From IMG/VR virus record IMGVR_UViG_3300030101_001745, positions 37,547 to 101,546 of that record: DNA of 64,000 nt. One strand, written 5' to 3'. The position numbers and the translations under genes are program-made. Position 1 is the first letter of the stretch; each line of letters starts with the position of its first letter. Below, piece after piece: positions 16,953 to 25,273 of the stretch. This DNA is from a virus. The notes under the pieces are model-generated. The model was not told the origin of the DNA, did no database searches, and saw only the letters and a program-made list of their open reading frames with translations.

Positions 16953-17854
16953 TCCCCCAAGGCACTTTGATTTCTATCTTTCTTAATTGCCTGTAAGTCC
17001 CATTCCATTGCATGATAGATTGGTGTGGCTTTCTTTAGAACCGACTCTGCATAATGTCTCCAATCTGGTTCATGCCATGACTCCGATAGTTCCTTCTCCG
17101 TTATGAAGGAGAAGTAGGATGGTCTTGTTGACCTACCAGAGAACGGATGTGTGTATGTGGCGGGAGAGTGTGGGTCAATCCTAAAGTACAGATATGAATC
17201 TGTAATAGGTGTATCCGATATAGTATCGTGATACAATACACCCTCTATCCCAGAACCGATGGTAGGTCGCTTTCCTTCTGATGTGACATAATCTGGTTTA
17301 TCACAACACTCTCTTCCCATCTGCTTTCTCTCCATCAACTCATGAAGGGTAAAGTTACTCTTCCAACCGTTCTTCCTACAGTTGTTACAGATTACCTTGA
17401 ACCTAGATTCTTTGTATCTCGTTCTTGTTAGAACATCGCTAACAGGAATCTTACCTTTTAATACTGCATTGTAAAGACCATGTAGGTAATCAGTTACCTC
17501 TTCTTCACTACATGCATTGACCCACATGTTCAAGACTTGTGTTTGTGTCTCCTTACCTAGTTTAGTGATAGACTGTCTCTTGGCAGTAAAACCAGTCATT
17601 GAGAACTCGTCTTCTTCAAGGAACTCCCCATCTTTCCAAGTAATCAACCCTGCGTTCCTGTTCTTTGTCACACCTACACCTAGAGTTTTGAAATACTTCT
17701 CAAACTCTAACTGTACAGGATGCTCATCCAAACCTAGAATGTTTGGAAACAACTTCTGTACTTCCTTGTTTATATGCTCTACTGCTTCCTTACCTTTCTC
17801 AACAGATTCACAATCTACATAGATGGAATCCGTGTGTCCATAAACTACCTTCAT
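16940..17854 (-). CDS. polB-C: Family B DNA polymerase, C-terminal part (motif C, thumb)
   Basis: 304 residues. It begins MKVVYGHTDSIYVDCE, the polymerase motif C with its second catalytic Asp kept but the first Asp (usual YGDTDS) replaced by His. Next comes the conserved VTKNRNAGLI palm/thumb segment, then a Cys-containing finger (CNNC...CC) near residue 165. AAGGAGA lies just before the ATG, so this is an independently translated subunit. It must pair with the 559-residue product at 18318 to make a working active site, since motifs A and B are there. Confidence 0.85.
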   Translation of the reverse strand: MKVVYGHTDSIYVDCESVEKGKEAVEHINKEVQKLFPNILGLDEHPVQLEFEKYFKTLGVGVTKNRNAGLITWKDGEFLEEDEFSMTGFTAKRQSITKLGKETQTQVLNMWVNACSEEEVTDYLHGLYNAVLKGKIPVSDVLTRTRYKESRFKVICNNCRKNGWKSNFTLHELMERKQMGRECCDKPDYVTSEGKRPTIGSGIEGVLYHDTISDTPITDSYLYFRIDPHSPATYTHPFSGRSTRPSYFSFITEKELSESWHEPDWRHYAESVLKKATPIYHAMEWDLQAIKKDRNQSALGEWLV

Positions 17855-18087
17855 TATTCTCTCTCCTTGTAATTATCATGGTCTTTAGGTAACTTGTGTT
17901 GCCTTCTTTCCATCATGTTTCTAAGATAACCGCTAATGTTAGTGGCTCCTGTTCGGAAACGCTTCTCAGCAATCTTGTCTCCTTTCGGAACCATTTCGGC
18001 CATTAGGCCATCTAACCATGCTCTTCTTCCTACCCAATCTAATATTTCATATTCTACGTGTGCTACGCTTCTCGCTCTTCTTTCCAT
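17854..18087 (-). CDS. Basic small protein between the PolB halves
   Basis: 77 residues, rich in Arg and Glu, predicted mostly helical (WVGRRAWLDGLMAEM, then RNMMERRQHK). It overlaps the gene upstream by 25 bases and its stop overlaps the PolB C-terminal start. No family recognised. Its constant coupling with polymerase parts makes a replisome role possible, but this is inference. Confidence 0.65.
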   Translation of the reverse strand: MERRARSVAHVEYEILDWVGRRAWLDGLMAEMVPKGDKIAEKRFRTGATNISGYLRNMMERRQHKLPKDHDNYKERE

Positions 18088-18266
18088 TTTATCAATTCCT
18101 TTTTTATTTTCATAATCATTTTTTCATCTAAATGTGGGAATGGATTCACCATTCTCAGATAGTCGTGTAGCCAATGTCCGATACATACTTTGCACACGAA
18201 ACCATGTTCCGTCATACAACCCTCGGACTCTACATGACATACCGTACATCTAGCCACCTCTCCCAT
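18063..18266 (-). CDS. Zinc-finger protein between the PolB halves (67 aa)
   Basis: ATG at 18266 has GGAGG nine bases upstream. CTVC and CKVC pairs, with an extra Cys and His between them, form a zinc finger in the first 35 residues, followed by a helical, Lys-rich tail. Function unknown. It is one of the genes that separate the two polymerase genes. Confidence 0.68.
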   Translation of the reverse strand: MGEVARCTVCHVESEGCMTEHGFVCKVCIGHWLHDYLRMVNPFPHLDEKMIMKIKKELIKWKEEREA

Positions 18267-18321
18267 GTCGCTTCCTCCATGCTTTCCTCGCTTTGAAGTA
18301 AGACTCCCAAGTTTGGCTCAT
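18250..18321 (-). CDS. Candidate 23-residue basic peptide
   Basis: ATG at 18321 overlaps the PolB N-terminal stop (ATGA) and has GAGG eight bases upstream; the stop lies inside the zinc-finger gene. The peptide starts MSQTWESYFKARKAW and is strongly basic, faintly recalling the Trp motif of other proteins here. Length alone makes it uncertain. Confidence 0.35.
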   Translation of the reverse strand: MSQTWESYFKARKAWRKRHGRGG

Positions 18322-19997
18322 TCGTATCGCCTCGCTTGGTAGGCCGCTTCTCTAATTGCTTCTCTAGCACTAGCAGTAATTGCCTCTGCTAATTCGATAT
18401 CACACCAACCGTATCCTTGGAATCCAACAATCCCATAGAACGAAGCCATTAATCTCTTGACCGCTAGTTGGTTGTTGTTCCACATAACGTACTCGGATTT
18501 GTCAGATGCATTTTTCATATTCACCTTGTACTCATTCCTCAACTTCTTCAATCCCAAAAGAGAACGTGGCAGAAGTCCTAAGTCATCCGTCTTGAAGTAT
18601 CTCATATTCGTGTGAGTTGATTCACTGAAATCCTTGGGAGTGCTGATATTTACTGCAAACTCAGTTGGTACTCTCGATTTTGTCTCCCACGAAATGTTTC
18701 TTGCAATCATCATGCTCGGATACAGACCCGCGAAGTCAAATGCGGCTACACCGAAATGTAGCCCATTTGTGCCTTCACTAAGCGGGTCATATACCATCGC
18801 CCCATCATATGACCTAGACTCTCCTTTCTTGCCTGTAGGAGCCTTCCAAGAAGCATTACGCATGAAGTAAATTCCTGCCATCTTAGTCGCATGATGACAT
18901 GCATCATACGGTGCTTTCAGAAGTCTCTGTAGAGATAGTATTGCTTCCGTGATGTGATTGGTAGTATCTAGTTCAACTAGCAATTCTACGTCTATCCTAG
19001 CATACTCCAGATAGACATCTGAATCCTCCAACCAAGCCCTAGCAAAGAATTCGTTCTTGTCTGGAAACCTATTACTCACTAGTTTCTTCTTTCCAAGAAC
19101 GGTTTCACCTATGTAGTCAAGTGCCATTGAAGGCAATGTTCCTCTCTGAGAATCCAACCATTGTCTTTCAAACGCCGCATCTAGAGCAACACATATCCTA
19201 CCCTTGATTGGTTGGTATGTAGGTGAGTAACTGTTCACCTTTCTCTTATCCATAGCGACTTGCTTTGTCTTCTTATCCCAATACACTCCACTAACTTCAT
19301 CACAAGGAGAAAGCAGTTGAGCATCTAACTTGTTATGGATGAGCCTCTCAATCAACTTAGGCAGGTCGAACTTCCAACCGAACCAAGAGATAAGCATGTC
19401 TGGGTCATGGAAGATGATATCGCTAAGGAAAGCCTGTAGCATCTTCTTCTCAGAAGAATAAAACTTCGCACCTTGTCCTAGCCCATCTGTGTCTCTACCA
19501 TCTGGATACCAAACATATGTCTTGTACCAATTGTCATAACTGTCGTATGTAGCAATACAAGTAATCGCGCCGTCATGTTCTCCACCTTGCATCCATTCCA
19601 TATCCCAATACAACTTTCTCATTTCATACTCTGGAAAGAAATCCGGGTTCTCTATAGCATACCTGTGATGATGTGCAACATCTCCTTCGTATGTGTCAAT
19701 ATTGTTTCTGTCAAACCAGTTTCTCATCAACTTAGCATAGTGTGGTTTTGGTGGTGACCAAGAAACTTGCTTTAGTCTATCACCGTCAAGATTGACGAAA
19801 TCAGTCTTCTCGTATGATGGCTTCAATGTGAAACTACCATAGGCATCTCTACCCTTGCACTCATTCATCTCAACCTCACTATCCTTGATGTAGAACCTAG
19901 GCTTGAATTCATCGAAGGATACTTCCTTCGTCTGAACCTTCTTGTATTCATCTCTCCATCTAAGCAGTATTCCCTTTGTCGTAGTATCAATAATCAT
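18318..19997 (-). CDS. polB-N: Family B DNA polymerase, N-terminal part (exonuclease, motifs A and B)
   Basis: 559 residues. Proofreading exonuclease: Exo I D132/E134 (YWDMEW), Exo II SWFGWKFD ending at D211, where the usual Asn is not seen, and Exo III YARID ending at D336. Polymerase motif A is DFAGLYPS at 421-428 and motif B KRLMASFYG at 514-522. The chain stops about where a usual PolB would continue into motif C, which starts the separate gene at 17854. GAGGCGA precedes the ATG. Together the two genes encode the viral replicative polymerase. Confidence 0.9.
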   Translation of the reverse strand: MIIDTTTKGILLRWRDEYKKVQTKEVSFDEFKPRFYIKDSEVEMNECKGRDAYGSFTLKPSYEKTDFVNLDGDRLKQVSWSPPKPHYAKLMRNWFDRNNIDTYEGDVAHHHRYAIENPDFFPEYEMRKLYWDMEWMQGGEHDGAITCIATYDSYDNWYKTYVWYPDGRDTDGLGQGAKFYSSEKKMLQAFLSDIIFHDPDMLISWFGWKFDLPKLIERLIHNKLDAQLLSPCDEVSGVYWDKKTKQVAMDKRKVNSYSPTYQPIKGRICVALDAAFERQWLDSQRGTLPSMALDYIGETVLGKKKLVSNRFPDKNEFFARAWLEDSDVYLEYARIDVELLVELDTTNHITEAILSLQRLLKAPYDACHHATKMAGIYFMRNASWKAPTGKKGESRSYDGAMVYDPLSEGTNGLHFGVAAFDFAGLYPSMMIARNISWETKSRVPTEFAVNISTPKDFSESTHTNMRYFKTDDLGLLPRSLLGLKKLRNEYKVNMKNASDKSEYVMWNNNQLAVKRLMASFYGIVGFQGYGWCDIELAEAITASAREAIREAAYQARRYE

Positions 19998-19998
19998 T

Positions 19999-20766
19999 CT
20001 ATCGCCTCAAGTAAGGTGCTTTGACCAACAAAGAGTTAGCAGTAGTTATGATAACCGGAGAGTCATCTCGCAAATAAAGAGTCACATAGTTGTCGCTTCC
20101 CAGAAACTTGGTAATGTTACCAGTAAACTCAACAGATGCACCATCACCACTTGACTCAGCAACGAGTATGTCAGCAGTAAATCCGTCTGTCATACTACGT
20201 TGACTCGATAGGGTCAAGGACTCACCATCAAAGACAAACTTGTATCTAGCCAAGTTAGTGACATCACAACCCTTCACCGCATTGAGCAACTCCGTGGTTG
20301 GTATCTTCACCATGTTGTCATACTTGGTCTTACCAAACGTGGGGTAGTCTTCTTCTGAAAGGATTGCATCAAACCTCTCCCTAACTAGATTCACCATAGT
20401 GATTGCCGGATGCTCTACGACAACAGGTAACTTAGCCTTACTGTTACCATCGTCTAGAGTCACAAAGCCATCAACCGACATGGTGACATCATCCTCAAAG
20501 GGACTCAGATACTTACCCAACTTGGTGATATCCAACACACACGTTCCGTCTAGCGAATCACCATCCTCTTGCAATATACTATCTTTAATAATACAAGCAG
20601 TAGTGTTGTCACCATTGGTTAGTATTGTCTGACCATTCACCACTTCGATGTGAACGTAGTTGGATAGTACGCCATTCTTTGCAGACTCACCATCGTAATA
20701 CTTTCCTCTCATCTCTACTCTATCTAACATTTCATTAAATTCATTCTTCTTCATTTCTATTCTCAT
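19999..20766 (-). CDS. pcna: PCNA-like sliding clamp
   Basis: 255 residues, the usual PCNA length. The sequence alternates short beta strands and ends in DDSPVIITTANSLLVKAPYL, matching the conserved C-terminal strand and APxL end of PCNA. Many acidic residues fit the clamp's outer surface. It is directly upstream of the PolB N-terminal gene (one base between stop and next ATG), and RFC-S for loading lies at 25.3 kb. Start ATG 20766 has GAGG upstream. Confidence 0.85.
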   Translation of the reverse strand: MRIEMKKNEFNEMLDRVEMRGKYYDGESAKNGVLSNYVHIEVVNGQTILTNGDNTTACIIKDSILQEDGDSLDGTCVLDITKLGKYLSPFEDDVTMSVDGFVTLDDGNSKAKLPVVVEHPAITMVNLVRERFDAILSEEDYPTFGKTKYDNMVKIPTTELLNAVKGCDVTNLARYKFVFDGESLTLSSQRSMTDGFTADILVAESSGDGASVEFTGNITKFLGSDNYVTLYLRDDSPVIITTANSLLVKAPYLRR

Positions 20767-20902
20767 TTTTATTCCTCAAATATTCTTCATATTCTCCTTC
20801 CAATGTTCCCCAATCCTCACATTCGGAACATACTGTAGCACCATAATAGCACAGGTTCTCATGACAAACCGTACATTCAACTGCGTGTCTATTCTTCCCC
20901 AT
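20741..20902 (-). CDS. Zinc-ribbon microprotein (53 aa)
   Basis: ATG at 20902 has GAGGCGA about seven bases upstream and overlaps the previous gene by 14 bases; its end overlaps the PCNA start by 26 bases in another frame. CTVC and CSEC pairs (plus one more Cys) form a zinc ribbon, followed by an acidic, Asn-rich tail. Confidence 0.6.
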   Translation of the reverse strand: MGKNRHAVECTVCHENLCYYGATVCSECEDWGTLEGEYEEYLRNKNENRNEEE

Positions 20903-21176
20903 GATTCATCGCCTCATATCTTGCAAGTCGTTGCTCTAACTCAAACTTACCAAACTCTATCACAGACCGTAGAGATGTCTCAAACTTCTCATCTCCGAAC
21001 AGGCTTGCCATTCTGTAGGGTATCACTATCAAACAGTCACATGCATCACAACATCTACCATCAGCAACAGGTTGAGCATTGTTTCCATGTGTCCAATACA
21101 CCTTACCATTGTGGCTTCTGTGTTCTATGTCTTTCTTACAAAGAACACATTGTATAACTTCCTCACTCATACCCAT
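20889..21176 (-). CDS. Small zinc-finger protein
   Basis: 95 residues from ATG 21176; a second ATG at 21170 overlaps the previous stop (ATGA) and may be the true start. CVLC near the N-terminus and CCDAC around residue 43, with two His between, suggest a zinc-binding fold; the rest is helical. Function unknown. Confidence 0.7.
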   Translation of the reverse strand: MGMSEEVIQCVLCKKDIEHRSHNGKVYWTHGNNAQPVADGRCCDACDCLIVIPYRMASLFGDEKFETSLRSVIEFGKFELEQRLARYEAMNHGEE

Positions 21177-22033
21177 CCCGCCATACTAGCAGTAGGACAT
21201 ATGCTGAAATAACTGCAACTAGCACAAGACCTTTCGTTGTACTTACCTTCAAAGGCATTATTCTCGTAAGCATGTACCAAGTTGGCGATGCCTTTCAACA
21301 TAGCACTCTCACTAATCTTCTTCACCTTCTCCACTTGGATATGGTTTGCTACGGGAAAGTACCAACCCCAATGGGTCATCTCATATTGTGGGTCTATGCC
21401 CTTTTCTCTAAGGTGAGCATCAGTTGATTCATCAAATAGCAACTTGTAGAATGCCATTTCCTTTCTCATACCTGTAGCCTTATGTTTGCCCCATGCACCT
21501 GTTTTCAACTCCATGGGAATGTAACCACCTTCACTGAAATACAACCTGTCGATTATACCTTGCAGGTGAACCAGATAGTTTCTCTTTAACTCAACATGGT
21601 CAAAGGCACTAGCCCTAACTAGAAACTCAGCATCCAACATTACTTCATTTAAGACTGGTAGGAAATCCTCAGTTTCTCCTTCATCCTTAGCATCCATCAA
21701 ACGATTAGCATCGAAACATGCCATCGAATAGTAGACATCTGTGTAGTCATCTATTGGATAGAGACTGTAGTTGTATGCTATCAATTCCTCTAGTGTCTCC
21801 ATACTCTCTGCCTTCTTCAAGTCGTAGACGTTGAAGTAATCCTCTCTGGCATTGTGTATGATAGTCCCTTTGGTCATAGCCTCAGTAGTATCCTGTGGTA
21901 GTCTCTCTCGATAGTTGAAGTGATATTTCTGTGGACACCAGTTGTATGAGCCTTGCGAAGATTTTGTTATCTTCAATATAGGCCCATCTGGATACTCATC
22001 TACCTTCCAATCATATGTGAATTCTCTCATCAT
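21167..22033 (-). CDS. Cas4/RecB-like PD-(D/E)XK nuclease with Fe-S cysteines
   Basis: 288 residues. The pattern matches Cas4/AddB-type nucleases: a first Cys in YNWCPQKY, GTIIH with the motif I His, a catalytic D followed by ELK (IIDRLYF...MELKTG), and a C-terminal Cys triplet CASCSYFSIC that would complete a 4Fe-4S cluster. Such enzymes degrade or resect DNA ends. It is not in a CRISPR context; next to a Sak4-like recombinase it more likely makes 3' overhangs for viral recombination. Confidence 0.82.
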   Translation of the reverse strand: MMREFTYDWKVDEYPDGPILKITKSSQGSYNWCPQKYHFNYRERLPQDTTEAMTKGTIIHNAREDYFNVYDLKKAESMETLEELIAYNYSLYPIDDYTDVYYSMACFDANRLMDAKDEGETEDFLPVLNEVMLDAEFLVRASAFDHVELKRNYLVHLQGIIDRLYFSEGGYIPMELKTGAWGKHKATGMRKEMAFYKLLFDESTDAHLREKGIDPQYEMTHWGWYFPVANHIQVEKVKKISESAMLKGIANLVHAYENNAFEGKYNERSCASCSYFSICPTASMAGWV

Positions 22034-22293
22034 TCTTTCAAGTCTCCTATGGGGTTATTCTTCTTCATTCCATACCACCCTTCTGTTACGAAGGGCAGAC
22101 CCATATACTCAGCATAGTGCTTCTCTGTGCAGAAACCTCTGATGCCTACAGGCGTATCTTCAACGTAGAAGGTAGCAGGTTCATCGCACAATGCACAAGT
22201 GAACACTTCTCTATGTCTGAATTCAGCCAACTTACTTTTTGAAAGACCTATGATTACTTTAGCACCTGTTGGGTCTGCCCTTCCATACTTCAT
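22030..22293 (-). CDS. Small zinc-finger protein (87 aa)
   Basis: CALC around residue 33 and a later Cys/His pair (FCTEKHY) suggest a zinc-binding centre resembling MYM/TRASH-type fingers. The C-terminus is Lys/Asn rich. It overlaps the nuclease start (ATGATGA). Function unknown. Confidence 0.68.
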   Translation of the reverse strand: MKYGRADPTGAKVIIGLSKSKLAEFRHREVFTCALCDEPATFYVEDTPVGIRGFCTEKHYAEYMGLPFVTEGWYGMKKNNPIGDLKE

Positions 22294-22473
22294 CTAAAGC
22301 ACCTCGTAGAGCAGTATGACATTCACCAATATAGAAATCCAACATGCAGTCTTCCAGAAACCCTCTCTTTTGATGTGGAAGTTGTGCATCCACATAACTA
22401 AGTCATTGGCTTCCTTGTCCTTGGCCTTGTAGTATTCCTCATCCGTTTCGTAATGATATCTCTTGACTGACAT
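22294..22473 (-). CDS. Single-pass membrane protein (59 aa)
   Basis: ATG at 22473 overlaps the Sak4-like stop (TGATG) with AGGTAGG upstream. A charged N-terminal half is followed by a C-terminal hydrophobic helix (CWISILVNVILLYEVL), giving a tail-anchored topology. The next gene's ATG directly follows its stop. Confidence 0.65.
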   Translation of the reverse strand: MSVKRYHYETDEEYYKAKDKEANDLVMWMHNFHIKREGFWKTACWISILVNVILLYEVL

Positions 22474-23351
22474 CAGAACCTACCTTCCACAAACGGGGGG
22501 AACCCGAACCATTCGTTTTCCTTCTCCCCAGAGTTGACCTTGAAGGTTTCCCAAGTCTTACCAACTGCTGAAGGATTGGTCTTGCAATCTCTTAAGATAG
22601 CCTTGTAGGACACATCGTTTCCAAGAGTTACCTTCTCGCACCATACAGTCTGTAGCATTCTCTGTGGTGTGTTCTTGTGCCAATCTGCTTCCCAATGTGT
22701 TGGGCCTTCGCTTAGATTAGCACTACCATAGATAGGCTTCAGGTGTGTGATGATGAACCTATGTGTATCTAGGTTCATGAATGTATCTTGTATTCTCTTG
22801 TAGATATCATTTCTTACCTTCCATTGGAAAGGTTTCACAGTCAGATTGATTGTATCTCTAATGATGTCCTGTCTGTCTTGGTTCATGTTCACCAATGCTT
22901 CTCGCATTATGTCTCCAGAACCATCGTACACCTTGTCCATACCATCTATTGCAACTGCCTTTACCTTGCCTTTCTCAATCTCTTCCTTGGTTTCATCTAG
23001 CCATGCTAGAGCATTCTCAAAGGTTTCATTCCAATCATACGTTCCATCTGCTCTCAGAACATTAGGAACGTAGATGTCTATTCCTTCATCTCTATCATGA
23101 GCAGAATCCCATGTAGCCAAAGCACCGTCATCGAAGTCAAGTACACGAACCGTGTACCCATCTTTCTTCTCCTGTTCGCTTCTGCAATCTAGAACGATAC
23201 CTGTCTTGGTAGTCTTGGGATGCCCAAGGACTGCACAGAGAAGAAACTCATTGTCTCTCCTTTGTCTAGCAAGTCTCTGTTGCCTTATTGCTTCTCTTCG
23301 TTCTTCATAAGATATCCTATCTTCTTTCTTGTTCGTTGTATTCCATGCCAT
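22473..23351 (-). CDS. RecA-like Sak4-type recombinase ATPase
   Basis: 292 residues from ATG 23351, which has GGTGAT just upstream; earlier in-frame starts at 23384-23354 lack a site. A Walker A of the Sak4 type, GHPKTTKT (about 43-50), has Thr in place of the usual Gly; a Walker B-like AVAIDGMD follows. A His-containing FIITHLKPIYG strand fits the RecA core. Sak4-like proteins are single-strand annealing partners that work with a viral SSB; the OB-fold protein at 23610 lies one gene away. Confidence 0.72.
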   Translation of the reverse strand: MAWNTTNKKEDRISYEERREAIRQQRLARQRRDNEFLLCAVLGHPKTTKTGIVLDCRSEQEKKDGYTVRVLDFDDGALATWDSAHDRDEGIDIYVPNVLRADGTYDWNETFENALAWLDETKEEIEKGKVKAVAIDGMDKVYDGSGDIMREALVNMNQDRQDIIRDTINLTVKPFQWKVRNDIYKRIQDTFMNLDTHRFIITHLKPIYGSANLSEGPTHWEADWHKNTPQRMLQTVWCEKVTLGNDVSYKAILRDCKTNPSAVGKTWETFKVNSGEKENEWFGFPPFVEGRF

Positions 23352-23613
23352 CATTATCACCATTTTCATATTGTACCTTATCATTTCCTGTTATCTTTAG
23401 GAGTTTATTTAGTCCTTCATAGGACACTCTGAGCCTTATCTCCTTACCAGACATGGTATGGAGTTTAACCCAGAACTCACCAGTTTCGTGGTTCTTCTTC
23501 CAAGTAGTGAAGTCAACGTTGTTCACAGGGACAGAATAACTGCCCCCATGAATTACGTGGTCACCGCTTCCCATTGATGAGATTGTGAATGAGGGATAAT
23601 ATCCCTTACTCAC
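23317..23613 (-). CDS. Hypothetical protein (98 aa), GTG start
   Basis: GTG at 23613 overlaps the OB-fold gene stop (GTGA) with GAGGGAG upstream. The product has several predicted beta strands (FWVKLHTM, EIRLRVSYEGL) and an acidic Asn-rich end. No family recognised. Its place between the SSB-like and Sak4-like genes suggests a recombination accessory. Confidence 0.65.
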   Translation of the reverse strand: MSKGYYPSFTISSMGSGDHVIHGGSYSVPVNNVDFTTWKKNHETGEFWVKLHTMSGKEIRLRVSYEGLNKLLKITGNDKVQYENGDNDGMEYNEQERR

Positions 23614-24920
23614 TTGTCTCCCTCGCTAAAGCCTAGGTCATCAGCATCGGGTAAAATCCAGTCATCATCATCACCATCGCTAGTGATTGCATCTGGAACC
23701 GAGCCTGTGATACTGGTAGGTAGTAGCCCTAGTACATTGATTGATACTGGTCTTAACTCACCAGTCTCTTGGTCTGTACCTTGGGTTGTTCTTCCTACTA
23801 CTACGACCTCAGAACCGATACCGAAGTTGATTGGTATCTTCTCTGGAATCCAACATGTCACACCTAGAGACTGTTGCTCCCCACCATAGTCGAAGTCACC
23901 TGCTCCGAAGGTAGTGATGTCATCTAGGTTGATTATCCTGTTTCCAGTCTTCTCTGATACATTCATGTTGATGCTATTCACAGTACCATCCGTGAAGACG
24001 AACCTATCTGTGTAAGCCTTCTCTTCGACAGTAGCGTGGTACGCCTCAAGGTCGATTAGAGGACTGTAGTTAGCAGACGAATGCTCCATGAGTGCATCTT
24101 GGAATTCACTCACATCCTCGTCATCAAAGTCCATCTTCAACTCATGGGTGTTATCTAGGTCATCGTCATACAGCAGAGAACCTAGGGTCGTTGCCTTAGC
24201 CCCATGTATCTTGCTTGGGTCGTTGCTATTCAAGACACAGGAGAAGTGTAGAAGCCTGAAGGTATCTGGTGTGAACTCTTCAGCAGATGGGCCTCGGTAG
24301 TGGAAGAACCACTTACCCATCTTACCATCTACCATTCCGAAGAATACACCTTGCATTCTCCATTCCTCCTTTGGTAGAGGTTTTCCATACCGAGCCTTGT
24401 TCCAGTCTTGGTCAAGCGTGTCTAGGGGAATCACAAAGGTTCCCTCGCTTACCTCAACGTGGTTCTCAGGTAGTTGTGGTAGGTTCTTCTCTACTTCCTT
24501 ACCTCGGTATGTCTGCTTCACATCATACGTTCCGTCAGACGTAGCAGTAGCGATAGCAACAATACCCATGTTGTAGGCATTACTACCATCTCTCTCGTAC
24601 TCAGCAACTGCTTTCTCCCTCTGAATCGCCATCATATCAAACGGGTCATCGGCAGTTGCAAAGAAGCCAGATGCTTGCTTGTAAAACGCATTGCTTCCAC
24701 CGGAGTTACTGCTTCCGGCAGGTGCAGGTTTTGCTTGCATTGACCTCAAGTTGACGAAATACTGTCGCCATAACGACAGAGCCAACTGCTCATTCTCGGA
24801 GGGGTCTACGTTGTTCTTTTCACAGATTGACGTAAACTTCTCCAATGCTTCTTCAACATCCATTCCTAGATGCTTCGCGGCATTTCCTATTTCTGTTTCC
24901 ATTTTCTTACTTATTTCCAT
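23610..24920 (-). CDS. OB-fold ssDNA-binding protein candidate
   Basis: 436 residues from ATG 24920 (GGTG six bases upstream; a GTG at 24929 is the alternative). The C-terminal half contains beta-rich segments typical of an OB fold (EVVVVGRTTQ, VSINVLGLLP), and the chain ends in a very acidic tail (DGDDDDWILPDADD) with an aromatic residue, like the protein-interaction tails of SSBs. An SSB role fits the neighbouring Sak4-like recombinase and replisome genes. Assignment rests on this pattern and context. Confidence 0.5.
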   Translation of the reverse strand: MEISKKMETEIGNAAKHLGMDVEEALEKFTSICEKNNVDPSENEQLALSLWRQYFVNLRSMQAKPAPAGSSNSGGSNAFYKQASGFFATADDPFDMMAIQREKAVAEYERDGSNAYNMGIVAIATATSDGTYDVKQTYRGKEVEKNLPQLPENHVEVSEGTFVIPLDTLDQDWNKARYGKPLPKEEWRMQGVFFGMVDGKMGKWFFHYRGPSAEEFTPDTFRLLHFSCVLNSNDPSKIHGAKATTLGSLLYDDDLDNTHELKMDFDDEDVSEFQDALMEHSSANYSPLIDLEAYHATVEEKAYTDRFVFTDGTVNSINMNVSEKTGNRIINLDDITTFGAGDFDYGGEQQSLGVTCWIPEKIPINFGIGSEVVVVGRTTQGTDQETGELRPVSINVLGLLPTSITGSVPDAITSDGDDDDWILPDADDLGFSEGDK

Positions 24921-24929
24921 TTTTTTCAC

Positions 24930-25169
24930 CTATTGTTTTCTTTTTTTTGTTTTTAGAATTTCCAATACGGCTTCGGCACTTATGACCACTCCGGCCAATA
25001 TCCAAAACCAATCGGAATCTAATGTTAATACCCCTGCTAGTTTTAGCAAGGGGAGTATAGTTAGGAGTAATCCCCCAACTAGTATTATCTCATACCTTAG
25101 CATGAGATGTTTGAAGTCGTCAAAGTTAACTTCGCCGTCTTCATTCAAATCTAATATTTTCTTCACCAT
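24930..25169 (-). CDS. EF-hand-like plus two-helix membrane protein
   Basis: 79 residues from ATG 25169 with GGTGATA upstream. The N-terminus holds a calcium-loop-like DLNEDGEVNFDDF, with Asp/Asn/Asp/Gly at EF-hand positions. Two hydrophobic helices follow (IILVGGLLLTILPLLKLAGV and WFWILAGVVISAEAVLEI) and a Lys-rich tail. This combination suggests a small membrane protein with a Ca-binding cytoplasmic or outer loop. Function unknown. Confidence 0.68.
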   Translation of the reverse strand: MVKKILDLNEDGEVNFDDFKHLMLRYEIILVGGLLLTILPLLKLAGVLTLDSDWFWILAGVVISAEAVLEILKTKKRKQ

Positions 25170-25186
25170 TATTATCACCATTCATA

Positions 25187-25273
25187 TTACCATCTTCCTC
25201 TCGGCCCGCTATCCATTAGTTTGTAAATAAATCTCCATACAACAAATATCAATAGAACCGTCAAGCCATCCAT
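25187..25273 (-). CDS. Membrane microprotein (28 aa)
   Basis: ATG at 25273 overlaps the RFC stop (TGATG). The product starts MDGLTVLLIFVVWRFIYKL, a short transmembrane helix, then a polar end. Very short, but its coupling to RFC and the presence of similar peptides elsewhere in the block support it. Confidence 0.45.
   Translation of the reverse strand: MDGLTVLLIFVVWRFIYKLMDSGPRGRW

Noticed and set aside
17855-18317. Split intein or homing endonuclease between the PolB halves
   Set aside because: The gap encodes a zinc finger and a basic helical protein; no intein splice motifs (N-terminal Cys block, C-terminal His-Asn) or LAGLIDADG sequence are present.
21167-22033. Cas4 of a CRISPR adaptation module
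   Set aside because: No cas1, cas2 or array in the window; neighbours are recombination and replication genes.
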